DNA from: Bacteroidales bacterium UBA5507
Lineage (GTDB): Bacteria > Bacteroidota > Bacteroidia > Bacteroidales > Lentimicrobiaceae
DNA: 64,000 nucleotides
Direction: 5' to 3'
Assembly (NCBI GenBank): GCA_002426195.1
Contig: DIOT01000047.1
Coordinates: 290,303-354,302, forward strand
Shown here: positions 33,606 through 42,550 of the stretch, piece after piece
How positions within the stretch are numbered: the first letter of the stretch is position 1
How the letters are laid out: every line of letters begins with the position of its first letter
Position numbers and translations under genes: made by a program
The notes under the pieces: generated by a model
Told to the model about the DNA's origin: nothing
What the model saw: only the letters and a program-made list of their open reading frames with translations
Databases searched by the model: none

Positions 33606-35051
33606 ATGACGCTTATGAAAATTAATTGCCGGAAGAAAATAGTGTTTAGTTACATGTTCACATTAATTTCTTTCCTGACTTTAAATCCCATTGTTGGATT
33701 CTCACAAAACGGTGCTGATCTTTTTGAAAAACATTGCAGAGTCTGTCACCATATCGGTGAAGGGAAACTCGTAGGTCCGGATTTGCTCGGAATAGAGGAA
33801 AGACGTGAGCGAAAATGGATTGCAAGTTTCATCGAGAATTCCCAGAAGATGATTCAGGATGGTGATCCAATTGCAGTTCAGGTATACGAGGAGAACAATA
33901 AAGCAGTCATGCCATCTTTCACACAACTTTCAAGCAATGAAATTAGTAGCATAATTGATTATATTAAAAACTGGAAACCGGCTGAAGAAGAAGTATTCAC
34001 TGTAGATATCAATAAAAAGACTGGATTTAAACATGATGAGATCTTAAGAGGGGAGCGTTTATTCTACGGTCTTATTCGCTTGGAAGATAATTCCATTGTG
34101 AACTGCACTGACTGTCATAACACCGAGACAAGTGACTCACTCAATTGGAATCCTTCGGCAATCGATCTTGCCAAGTCATTCATTGATATAAACGGAATGA
34201 AAATATATGAGTCGATGACTCAACCTTCTTCTGATCTCATGGAGAAATCGCATAACTTCAAGATGAATGAACAAGAGATCTATTATATTTCAGCATATCT
34301 TTCCGAATTATCTAATAATCAACTTGAAGATCACAAAATATTTCCCATTAAACTTATGCTCTTCATTCTTTTTGCAGTGCTTATGACCTTAGCACTTATA
34401 GATCTACTGTTTACCCGAATAATCAAATATAAGATAATACATGGGCTGGTTCTAATAATTGGAATAAGTGTACATGCATGGCTTGCTTACCAGGAAGCAA
34501 CTAATCTTAGCAGAACTCAAGGTTATGCGCCAGATCAGCCTATTAAATTCTCTCATGCTATACATGCCGGAGAGAACAAGATTGATTGCAGATATTGTCA
34601 TCACACAGCGGATTACAGCAAGTCTTCATATATACCATCTTCTAATGTTTGTATGAATTGTCACAATGTAGTTAAAACTGGTAAAAACTCTGGAAATTTC
34701 GAAATCAATAAAATTACCCGTGCCATTGACAATGGCACTCCCATTCAATGGGTAAGAGTGCATAATCTACCTGATTACACATACTTTAGCCATGCCCAGC
34801 ACGTAAATGTTGGCAAACTTGATTGCCAGGTGTGCCATGGTAATGTCGAGAGCATGCACATTGTTGAACAGGTAAACGATTTATCAATGGGATGGTGTAT
34901 TAATTGCCACAGAGATACAGAGGTTCAATTTGAAGCGAATAAATATTATTCCATTTTTAAGGATATGGAAAGTATTGATAAATCGGGTCGCCATATTCCA
35001 ATCCATGTGGATGATGTTGGTGGAATTGATTGCATGAAATGCCATTACTAA
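33606..35051 (+). CDS. actA: ActA, multiheme cytochrome c of alternative complex III, with two extra hemes
   Basis: The 481-residue protein has a signal or anchor helix at about 11-33. Seven CXXCH heme sites are visible at residues 44-48 (CRVCH), 167-171 (CTDCH), 328-332 (CRYCH), 349-353 (CMNCH), 407-411 (CQVCH), 431-435 (CINCH) and 476-480 (CMKCH). The last five form the pentaheme domain of ActA, which passes electrons from ActB and quinol oxidation to ActE or the oxidase. The first two lie in an N-terminal extension of two single-heme cytochrome c-like domains, separated from the rest by two membrane helices (about 246-270 and 276-294). It is the first gene of the 12-gene operon. The heme count is read directly; electron path of the extra hemes is inferred. 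Confidence 0.92.
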   Translation: MTLMKINCRKKIVFSYMFTLISFLTLNPIVGFSQNGADLFEKHCRVCHHIGEGKLVGPDLLGIEERRERKWIASFIENSQKMIQDGDPIAVQVYEENNKAVMPSFTQLSSNEISSIIDYIKNWKPAEEEVFTVDINKKTGFKHDEILRGERLFYGLIRLEDNSIVNCTDCHNTETSDSLNWNPSAIDLAKSFIDINGMKIYESMTQPSSDLMEKSHNFKMNEQEIYYISAYLSELSNNQLEDHKIFPIKLMLFILFAVLMTLALIDLLFTRIIKYKIIHGLVLIIGISVHAWLAYQEATNLSRTQGYAPDQPIKFSHAIHAGENKIDCRYCHHTADYSKSSYIPSSNVCMNCHNVVKTGKNSGNFEINKITRAIDNGTPIQWVRVHNLPDYTYFSHAQHVNVGKLDCQVCHGNVESMHIVEQVNDLSMGWCINCHRDTEVQFEANKYYSIFKDMESIDKSGRHIPIHVDDVGGIDCMKCHY

Positions 35052-35087
35052 TCTTAAATTAATCACTTTACTAATAAAGAGAACCAG

Positions 35088-38039
35088 ATGGAAAAAAAAT
35101 ACTATAGTAGTATTGAATCTCTAACCGGAAAAACTGATACTTCTACAAGTACTGATAATATAGAAAAATCTTTTCTTGATTTATTAAGAGAAGAAGTTGC
35201 AACAAAATCAACATCCCGAAGGAACTTTCTTAAGCTCTGTGGTTTCACATTAGCAGGTGCTGCCTTAGCTTCGAGTTGTGAAAACCCTGTAAAATATGCT
35301 ATACCATATCTCAACAAACCAGAAGAAGTAACTCCAGGGGCTTCTCTTCACTATGCAACAAGTTATTATGACGGTTTTGAATATAATAGTATAATTGTTA
35401 AGGTAAGGGATGGCCGCCCGATAAAGATTGAAGGGAATCCCCATTCACCAATAAGCAGAGGCAGAACAACCCAGCGTGTACAAGCTTCCCTGTTGAGTTT
35501 GTATGATGGCACAGGAAGATTGAAGGAACCTTTAAAAGATGGGAAACCCATTACATGGAATGATGCTGATTCCGACATTATTCAAAGATTAAATGACATA
35601 TCAAACACTGGACAGCAAACCATTATACTTAGTTCGGGCATTATTAGTCCTTCATCAAAGGCCCTTATAAATCAATTTCTTTCAAAATTTCCCGGCAGGC
35701 ACATCACTTATGAACCCTTATCAGTAACTGGACATCTTTTAGCAAACAAAGTAAACTTTGGTATAACCGGAATTCCAGATTACTTATTTGACAAAGCAGA
35801 TTTAGTTGTCTCTTTTTCAGCAGACTTTTTAGGAACATGGTTACAACCTCTGGAATTTGCATTCCGTTATGGGCAGTCAAGAGATCTTCAAAATGGAAAA
35901 CAAAAGCTCAACAAACACTACCATTTTGAAACCGGTTATACAATTACAGGAAGCAAAGCAGACGAGCGTTTCACTATGAAACCCAGTGAAGAACTCGGCC
36001 TTATCCTTCAATTATACGATGAAATTGCACACTTAGCAGGGCAAAAAAAACAACCCACCAAGTCAACTCTACCAATAATAAAGAAAATTGCCACTGAGCT
36101 ATGGAAAGCAAAGGGCAAATCCATTGTACTCTCAGACAACAACGATCCAAGTGTTCAGTTAATTATTAACTCAATTAATAATACTCTTGGGAACTATGGA
36201 CAGACGCTAGATCTTGACAGGCTGATACTAACTAGAGTGTCATACGATAATGACATGGAAATGATGGTTAAGGAGATGAATGATGGCAAGATAGGTGGCC
36301 TGATACTTTGGAACTGCAACCCCGTTTACGATTACCAAGATTCTGAGGGGTTTATTAAAGGATTATCAAATCTTAAATTAACTGCATCATTAAATAGCAC
36401 TGAAAACGACACTAACCAGCATTTCAGGTATATATTACCTTCTCCGCATTATCTTGAATCATGGGATGATGCAGAACCGAAAACAGGAATATTCAGTTTG
36501 ACTCAGCCTGCAATCAGAAACATATTTAACACAAGACAAGCTCAGGATTCTCTGCTTGCATGGATGGGACAACAAACAGACTATTTTCAGTTTATAAAAG
36601 ATCACTGGCAAAATAATATTCTAAACAGCTCAACTGATACATGGACAGATGCACTTCAAAAAGGAGTGTTTGAAAAACCGGTATCTACTAGTGGAAATGG
36701 CTATAGCGAAGGAATATTATACGACGCATTGACAAGTATTAGAAATTCAGTTGACTCAAAAAAGATAAAGCAACTGGAAGTTAAATTGTATGCCTCCATT
36801 GCGCTGGGGAAGGGAAATCACTGCAACAATCCATGGTTACTTGAATTGCCCGATCCTCTTTCAAAAATTTCCTGGGATAATTATGCATCAGTTTCTCCTA
36901 AAACTGCATCTATAAATGGATATAAGACAGGATCAATTATTAAAATACTTGATTTTTCTATACCAGTATATGTTCAACCCGGTCAGGCTGATGACACTAT
37001 AAGTATTGCATTGGGATATGGTCAGAAAAATATTGGGAAGCCCGGATCAAATATAGGTGTTAATGCTTATAGACTCGTTAACAGTCAGATAGATCACAGG
37101 AGCCTGTTCAGGCAAATAGATAAACCAATAATACTTGAAGGAGAATATACCTTAGCAATCTCTCAAAAACATGGAAGCCTTGAGGACAGGCCTATCATCA
37201 GAGAGACTATACTAAAAAAGTATCTGGAAAATCCCGAATCAGGAAACGAACTTCACAGGGAATTTGAAGAAAAGCATGTAACTCTGTATAAAGAAGTAAC
37301 CTTCCCCGGTCACCATTGGGGAATGGGTATAGATTTAAATAAGTGTATAGGTTGTAGTACATGCGTTATCGCTTGTCAGGCAGAAAATAATATCCCTGTA
37401 GTTGGAAAAGAAGAAGTACTTCGGTCAAGAATAATGCATTGGATGAGGATTGACAGGTACTTCAAAGGAAGTCCTGATAATCCCGAAGTAGTGTATCAAC
37501 CGCTTTTATGTCAGCATTGTGACAATGCACCATGCGAAAACGTTTGTCCTGTTTCAGCAACAAATCATAGCAATGAGGGACTCAATCAAATGGCCTACAA
37601 CCGCTGCGTTGGAACTAAATATTGCATAAATAACTGTCCTTATAAAGTAAGAAGATTTAATTGGTTCAGATATGCAACCAATGAGAAATTCGATTACAAT
37701 ATGAATTCCGATCTGGGTAGAATGGTGTTAAATCCCGATGTAACTGTCAGAGAAAGAGGAGTTGTTGAGAAATGCACTTTCTGTGTACAAAGAATTCAAG
37801 CTAAAAAACTTGAAGCCAAGATGGAAAACAGGCCATTGGAAGATGGTGAAATACTACCTGCCTGTGTCCAGTCGTGTCCGGCTGATGCATTGATATTTGG
37901 TGATTTAAACGATCCAGAAAGCAAGGTCTCAAAATTCTACAAAGAGCCACGTAATTACCATCTTCTCGAAGAACTGCACACCTTACCATCAATAGGATAT
38001 TTAACGATAGTAAGGAATAAAGAAGAAGATCAAGTATAA
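35088..38039 (+). CDS. actB: ActB, molybdopterin-oxidoreductase-like plus iron-sulfur subunit of ACIII
   Basis: The 983-residue protein has a twin-arginine signal SRRNFLK at 43-49, followed by a hydrophobic stretch and LASSC (Cys64), so Tat export and perhaps lipid anchoring are expected. About 70-720 is a molybdopterin-oxidoreductase-like fold; in ACIII this part carries no cofactor. The C-terminal part holds ferredoxin-type Cys clusters: CIGCSTCVIAC (about 752), CQHCDNAPCENVCP (about 806), CVGTKYCINNCP (about 838), CTFC (about 895) and CVQSCP (about 925). This is room for four Fe-S clusters. It is fused as one chain, as in other ACIII. It lies 36 nt after actA. Confidence 0.95.
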   Translation: MEKKYYSSIESLTGKTDTSTSTDNIEKSFLDLLREEVATKSTSRRNFLKLCGFTLAGAALASSCENPVKYAIPYLNKPEEVTPGASLHYATSYYDGFEYNSIIVKVRDGRPIKIEGNPHSPISRGRTTQRVQASLLSLYDGTGRLKEPLKDGKPITWNDADSDIIQRLNDISNTGQQTIILSSGIISPSSKALINQFLSKFPGRHITYEPLSVTGHLLANKVNFGITGIPDYLFDKADLVVSFSADFLGTWLQPLEFAFRYGQSRDLQNGKQKLNKHYHFETGYTITGSKADERFTMKPSEELGLILQLYDEIAHLAGQKKQPTKSTLPIIKKIATELWKAKGKSIVLSDNNDPSVQLIINSINNTLGNYGQTLDLDRLILTRVSYDNDMEMMVKEMNDGKIGGLILWNCNPVYDYQDSEGFIKGLSNLKLTASLNSTENDTNQHFRYILPSPHYLESWDDAEPKTGIFSLTQPAIRNIFNTRQAQDSLLAWMGQQTDYFQFIKDHWQNNILNSSTDTWTDALQKGVFEKPVSTSGNGYSEGILYDALTSIRNSVDSKKIKQLEVKLYASIALGKGNHCNNPWLLELPDPLSKISWDNYASVSPKTASINGYKTGSIIKILDFSIPVYVQPGQADDTISIALGYGQKNIGKPGSNIGVNAYRLVNSQIDHRSLFRQIDKPIILEGEYTLAISQKHGSLEDRPIIRETILKKYLENPESGNELHREFEEKHVTLYKEVTFPGHHWGMGIDLNKCIGCSTCVIACQAENNIPVVGKEEVLRSRIMHWMRIDRYFKGSPDNPEVVYQPLLCQHCDNAPCENVCPVSATNHSNEGLNQMAYNRCVGTKYCINNCPYKVRRFNWFRYATNEKFDYNMNSDLGRMVLNPDVTVRERGVVEKCTFCVQRIQAKKLEAKMENRPLEDGEILPACVQSCPADALIFGDLNDPESKVSKFYKEPRNYHLLEELHTLPSIGYLTIVRNKEEDQV

Positions 38040-38086
38040 GAAGGATTTAGTAAGCAAATTATTGATAACTTAAAGTTTGCATAAAT

Positions 38087-39457
38087 ATGTATAAGACGGA
38101 AGTCAGAGGTACATTGATAAAAGGGAATAAGAACTATCATCAGGTAAGTAGTGATATAATTGCTCCCATAGATCAACCCATTCCACTATGGTGGAAAGCT
38201 GCATTCGGAATAAGCTTGCTGGCTGTTGTTTATGGCATTGTTGCAATATACCTTACCGTAAGTATTGGTATTGGAACATGGGGCGTCAATAACAGTGTTG
38301 GATGGGGTTGGGAGATTATAAATTTTGTATGGTGGATAGGTATTGGACATGCAGGGACAGCTTTTTCAATATTCCTTCTTATTCTCAGACAACGGTGGAG
38401 AACATCAATTAACAGAGCTGCAGAGGCAATGACTGTTGTAGCAGTTGGTTGTGCAGCTTTATTTCCAGCGCTCCATATGGGACGAGTTTGGTTGGCATTT
38501 TACATTTTCCCATATCCTAATACAAGAGGACCCCTATGGGTAAACTACAACTCTCCCCTATTTTGGGATTTTATAGCTATTAGTGCTTATCTTTTAATTT
38601 CTGCCTCATTCTGGTACTTCGGTATGGTACCGGATTTTGCAACTATCAGAGACAGGGCAACTTCCAAAGTGAAAAAAGCAATCTATGGCTTCTTTGCATT
38701 TGGTTGGACCGGTTCATCGAGGGAATGGTTACGTTATGAAGCATTAAGCTATGTACTCGGAGGAATAGCAGCCGTATTGGTAGTATCAGTGCACTCTATA
38801 GTTTCAACTGACTTCGCAGTTTCAGTCATTCCAGGGTGGCACACAACAATTTTTCCTCCCTATTTTGTAGTAGGTGCAATTTTCTCAGGATTTGCAATGG
38901 TAATGACACTTATGATAATCATAAGGAAGCTTTACAAGTTTCAAGATTATGTCACTGATTCCCACTTAAATGCAATAGCTAAGATTTTAGTATTTATCTC
39001 TTTAATAATGGGAACAGCGTATGCTTCAGAAATATTTATTGCATGGTATTCAGCATCTGATTATGAATTTTTCACATTCTTTAGAAATCGAATCACAGGA
39101 GACTATGCATTTGAATTCTGGGCAATGATTATATGCAATGCAATTATCCCGCAACTATTTTGGTCTGAAAAGATTAGGAAGAATCTCACTGCAGCATTTA
39201 TAATTTCAATTATTATCAATATTGGAATGTGGTATGAAAGGTTTAATATTATAGTAACCTCCCTGTCAAAAGATTATCTCCCTTCCAGCTGGACAACTTA
39301 TAATCCCACATGGGTGGAGATTGGAGTATACATTGGGACACTTGGACTATTCGTTGTCGGAGTATTACTATTCTTCAAGTATATACCAATGATTGCGATT
39401 TCAGAAGTCAAGGGAGTATTAAAACCCACATCACAAAAAACCAACCACCATGATTAA
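38087..39457 (+). CDS. actC: ActC, NrfD-like quinol-binding membrane subunit of ACIII
   Basis: The 456-residue protein has about ten membrane spans and the NrfD/PsrC-like core, with VWWIGIGHAGTAFSIFLLILR near the quinol site, ALFPALHMGRVWLAFYIFPYPNTRG, and HSIVSTDFAVSVIPGWHTTIFPPYFVVGA. ActC and ActF are homologous; ActC is the subunit linked to quinol oxidation in ACIII structures. It starts 47 nt after actB, and its end overlaps actD by 8 nt. Confidence 0.95.
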   Translation: MYKTEVRGTLIKGNKNYHQVSSDIIAPIDQPIPLWWKAAFGISLLAVVYGIVAIYLTVSIGIGTWGVNNSVGWGWEIINFVWWIGIGHAGTAFSIFLLILRQRWRTSINRAAEAMTVVAVGCAALFPALHMGRVWLAFYIFPYPNTRGPLWVNYNSPLFWDFIAISAYLLISASFWYFGMVPDFATIRDRATSKVKKAIYGFFAFGWTGSSREWLRYEALSYVLGGIAAVLVVSVHSIVSTDFAVSVIPGWHTTIFPPYFVVGAIFSGFAMVMTLMIIIRKLYKFQDYVTDSHLNAIAKILVFISLIMGTAYASEIFIAWYSASDYEFFTFFRNRITGDYAFEFWAMIICNAIIPQLFWSEKIRKNLTAAFIISIIINIGMWYERFNIIVTSLSKDYLPSSWTTYNPTWVEIGVYIGTLGLFVVGVLLFFKYIPMIAISEVKGVLKPTSQKTNHHD

Positions 39458-40013
39458 GCAATATGTTGTCAGCATCTTTAATGATGAAGATTCACTGATA
39501 TCAGCTATCAGGCAGGCAAAAAAGGATAGTATCAGGATATCTGAGGTATACACCCCATTTCCCATCCATGAAGTCTTTGAGGCAACTGGCATCAAAACCC
39601 GATTCACTCTTGCAGCCTTTCTTTATGGCTTTGCAGCTGTAGTTGGAGTGTTGGCTTTCTTACAATATACTGCTGTTATTGACTGGCCGATAAATTATGG
39701 AGGAAAACCAACTAATGCATTCCCCTCATTTATTGTAGTTACCATTGTACTGACAATACTTACTATAACTTTAGCCAGCCTCTTTACTTTTTCAGTCAGA
39801 GCTAAAGTATATCCCGGTAAAAAATTAATTCTACCCGACAAACGATCAACTGACGATAAGTTTGTGATAGTATTTGAAAAGAATGGAGATGATGATTTTA
39901 CCAATAATCTTGTCAACATGCTATTGGAACATGGTGCAACAGAAATACATTACAAGGATTCCGAAACATTAAATCAGTATCACAATGATGAAGAGACACC
40001 TACTCATAATTAA
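39450..40013 (+). CDS. actD: ActD, DUF3341 subunit of ACIII
   Basis: The 187-residue protein has a cytoplasmic N-terminal domain (YVVSIFNDEDSLISAIRQAK, then ISEVYTPFPIHEVFEATG). Two spans follow (about 50-72 and 93-115) with a WPINYGGKPTNAFPSF loop between them, and a C-terminal domain with FVIVFEKNGDDDFTNNLVNML. This is the DUF3341 layout of ActD. It carries no cofactor motif. It overlaps actC by 8 nt and actE by 29 nt, showing tight translational coupling. Confidence 0.94.
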   Translation: MIKQYVVSIFNDEDSLISAIRQAKKDSIRISEVYTPFPIHEVFEATGIKTRFTLAAFLYGFAAVVGVLAFLQYTAVIDWPINYGGKPTNAFPSFIVVTIVLTILTITLASLFTFSVRAKVYPGKKLILPDKRSTDDKFVIVFEKNGDDDFTNNLVNMLLEHGATEIHYKDSETLNQYHNDEETPTHN

Positions 40014-40548
40014 TGCCTTATGCCTGATACTGGCATTAACATCTTGCGATAGAAGGCGTAATGATAAAGGATATGAATACTTCCCCGACATGGCTCACTC
40101 CTTAACCTACGAAACATATCAGTATAATCCGGTGCTTGGGAACGGTCAGTCTATGAGTTTACCTGCCCCTAATACTGTTCCAATGGAGATGCAACCTTAT
40201 CCATACGATGCAACACCTGAAGGTCGTGAATTAGCCGCGATGGAATTAGTTAATCCTCATAGTGTAAACGAGGAGGCCCTAATAAAAGGAAAGGAACAAT
40301 ATACTATATTTTGTTCACATTGCCATGGTGAGAAAGGGAACGGTGATGGTTTCTTGTATACAAGCGGGAAATATGTGGCAAAGCCAGCCTCATTGCTTTC
40401 TGAAAAGATGAAGTCGTCAAATGAAGCGGATATTTACCATGTTATAACAGTAGGATACCAATTAATGGGGCCCCATGGTCATATGATAAGACCTGACGAA
40501 AGGTGGATGATTGCAATCTATGTGAAGAATGAATTACAGAAACAGTAA
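39985..40548 (+). CDS. actE: ActE, monoheme cytochrome c lipoprotein of ACIII
   Basis: The 187-residue protein starts MMKRHLLIINALCLILALTSC; the lipobox LTSC makes Cys21 the likely lipid site. The conserved YEYFPDMAHSLTYETY and NTVPMEMQPYPYD segments follow. A cytochrome c domain has CSHCH at about residues 109-113 and a probable Met axial ligand in YQLMGPHGHM. ActE is the exit heme of ACIII or its link to the oxidase. The ATG overlaps the end of actD by 29 nt. Confidence 0.94.
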   Translation: MMKRHLLIINALCLILALTSCDRRRNDKGYEYFPDMAHSLTYETYQYNPVLGNGQSMSLPAPNTVPMEMQPYPYDATPEGRELAAMELVNPHSVNEEALIKGKEQYTIFCSHCHGEKGNGDGFLYTSGKYVAKPASLLSEKMKSSNEADIYHVITVGYQLMGPHGHMIRPDERWMIAIYVKNELQKQ

Positions 40549-40560
40549 ATAAAAGCACAA

Positions 40561-41724
40561 ATGGAGAACCGATTTGTAATTCCAAAAAGACTGAAAATGA
40601 TATCATTGGCTCTAATTTTTATTGGAGTAGTTATAATGGTATATACATTCATTACACAACCCAACCGTGCATGGGCCAATATCCTTCTTAATAATTATTA
40701 TTTCCTTTCACTATCAATTGGTGCAAGTTTCTTTATTGCAATCCAATACATAACACAATCCGGATGGTCGGCAATGTTTAAAAGGGTTCCCGAAGCAATG
40801 ATGTCATACATTCCTTTTGCGGGAATTATAATGCTGTTTCTATATTTCGGCATGCATGATATTTACCATTGGTCACATGAAGGAATTGCATCCCAGGATC
40901 CGATTCTGGAACGTAAAGCTGCATACCTTAATATTCCTTTCTTTTTTATAAGGATGGTGGTAGTTTTCATTGTTTGGTCAGTAATGGTCAGATTACTTCG
41001 AAGAATCTCACTTGCAGAAGATGAATACGGTGGATTGGAGTATTTTGAAAAGAGCGAATTTTGGTCAAAAGTTCATATTTTCATCCTTGCTGTAACTTTT
41101 ACTTTTGCATCTTTTGATTGGATTATGTCGATTGACAGCCATTGGTTTAGCACCATTTTTTCTGTCAAGAACTTTGTTGCAGCCTTCTTTCATGCTGCTG
41201 TTATAATTACGCTAGTAGTAATAATTTTAAATCAGAGAGGTTATTTCCAAAGTTTAAATAAGAGTCATCTACTTGATTTTTCAAGGTATGTATTTATCCT
41301 CTCAATTATATGGGGTTATTTGACTTTTGCGCAATTCATGCTCATTTGGTATGGGAATATTCCTGAGGAGACTGCATACTATGATTTAAGGTGGAATAAC
41401 GGCTTTAGATGGATATTTTATGCCAATTTTATTATCAACTGGTTCATTCCATTCGTATTACTTCTTTCTCAGGCAGTTAATAAGAGCAAAAATATACTAA
41501 TGGCCCTATGTATTCTGCTCATCTTTGGTCAGTATATTGATTTATATGAGCAAATATTCCCTGGGATTCTACATCATGCAGTGTTTGGAATTCCCGAAAT
41601 TGGATTCTTCATCGGTTTTGCAGGTCTTTTCATATTCATAGTGTCCAAAGCACTCGCAGCTGCACAACTGATTCCAACAAACCATCCTTATATTGAAGAG
41701 AGTATTTATCATCATGTTCATTAA
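40561..41724 (+). CDS. actF: ActF, NrfD-like membrane subunit of ACIII
   Basis: The 387-residue protein has about ten membrane spans and the shorter ActF form of the NrfD fold, with FLSLSIGASFFIAIQYITQSGWSAM, FASFDWIMSIDSHWFSTIF and IWYGNIPEETAYY. These match the second, quinol-site-poor homologue of ActC. It lies 12 nt after actE and 15 nt before the sco gene, so oxidase assembly and ACIII genes share the transcript. Confidence 0.94.
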   Translation: MENRFVIPKRLKMISLALIFIGVVIMVYTFITQPNRAWANILLNNYYFLSLSIGASFFIAIQYITQSGWSAMFKRVPEAMMSYIPFAGIIMLFLYFGMHDIYHWSHEGIASQDPILERKAAYLNIPFFFIRMVVVFIVWSVMVRLLRRISLAEDEYGGLEYFEKSEFWSKVHIFILAVTFTFASFDWIMSIDSHWFSTIFSVKNFVAAFFHAAVIITLVVIILNQRGYFQSLNKSHLLDFSRYVFILSIIWGYLTFAQFMLIWYGNIPEETAYYDLRWNNGFRWIFYANFIINWFIPFVLLLSQAVNKSKNILMALCILLIFGQYIDLYEQIFPGILHHAVFGIPEIGFFIGFAGLFIFIVSKALAAAQLIPTNHPYIEESIYHHVH

Positions 41725-41739
41725 AAATCACCAACAACT

Positions 41740-42540
41740 ATGAAAAAGAACATATCGTTTCTTTTAATCTTCTCTTTACTGATTGTTTCAGCTATGGCAC
41801 AATCTGTAAAAGCAGTAGAAGAAATTATAACTCCCGAACCAGAAATAGGAGTTGTTGAACACCTTAATGAGTACATCCCCGAGGATATCTTTATCAACAA
41901 TATTTACAATGAAAGTCAGAACCTCAGAGAACTTATTGACAAACCAACGGTTATAATGCTGGTTTACTATAGATGTCCCGGTATTTGCAGTCCTTTAATG
42001 ACAAGTGTAGCAGAGACAATAGATAAGACAGATTTGATATTAAACAAAGATTATCAGATTTTAACTATCAGTTTCGACCCAAGAGAAGGGTCAGAATTGG
42101 CAGCTAAGAAACGTGATAATTATTTAAATCTGATTACTAAAGAAATTGATAAAGATGGCTGGAAGTTTTTTACTGCCGACAGTCTGGATATTAGTAAGAT
42201 TACAAAAACAATTGGATTTAATTACAAAAAGGCCGGTAATGACTTTATGCATCCGGGATTGTTGACAATGGTTGCCCCTGATGGAAAAATCACGAGATAT
42301 TTACAGGGTACTTACTTTCTACCATTTGAATTTAAAATGGCCCTGATAGAAACCTCCAAAGGTATATCAGGACCTACAATCTATAAAGTATTACAGTTCT
42401 GCTATACGTATGACCCTGCAGGACAGGAATATGTATTAAATGTCACAAAACTTGCAGGAACCATTATTCTGGCTATAGCAGTAATACTGTTTGTAATACT
42501 CGCCTTTAAACCTAAAAGAAAAATAACTTCTCAATCATAA
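41740..42540 (+). CDS. SCO1/SenC-family copper chaperone
   Basis: The 266-residue protein has a signal peptide (to about AMAQS). A thioredoxin-fold SCO domain follows, with copper ligands CPGIC at about residue 79 (MLVYYRCPGICSPL) and His in NDFMHPGLLTM near 168. The ISFDPREGSELAAKK stretch typical of the family is also present. A C-terminal span (about 232-253) anchors it. SCO proteins load the CuA site of subunit II. Its position just upstream of the cox genes supports this. All three copper ligands are present. Confidence 0.93.
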   Translation: MKKNISFLLIFSLLIVSAMAQSVKAVEEIITPEPEIGVVEHLNEYIPEDIFINNIYNESQNLRELIDKPTVIMLVYYRCPGICSPLMTSVAETIDKTDLILNKDYQILTISFDPREGSELAAKKRDNYLNLITKEIDKDGWKFFTADSLDISKITKTIGFNYKKAGNDFMHPGLLTMVAPDGKITRYLQGTYFLPFEFKMALIETSKGISGPTIYKVLQFCYTYDPAGQEYVLNVTKLAGTIILAIAVILFVILAFKPKRKITSQS

Positions 42541-42550
42541 GCATTCTGAA

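Noticed and set aside
33606..35051. Possible artificial fusion of two genes in actA
   Set aside because: The frame is continuous, with membrane helices linking the parts and no internal stop or frameshift sign.
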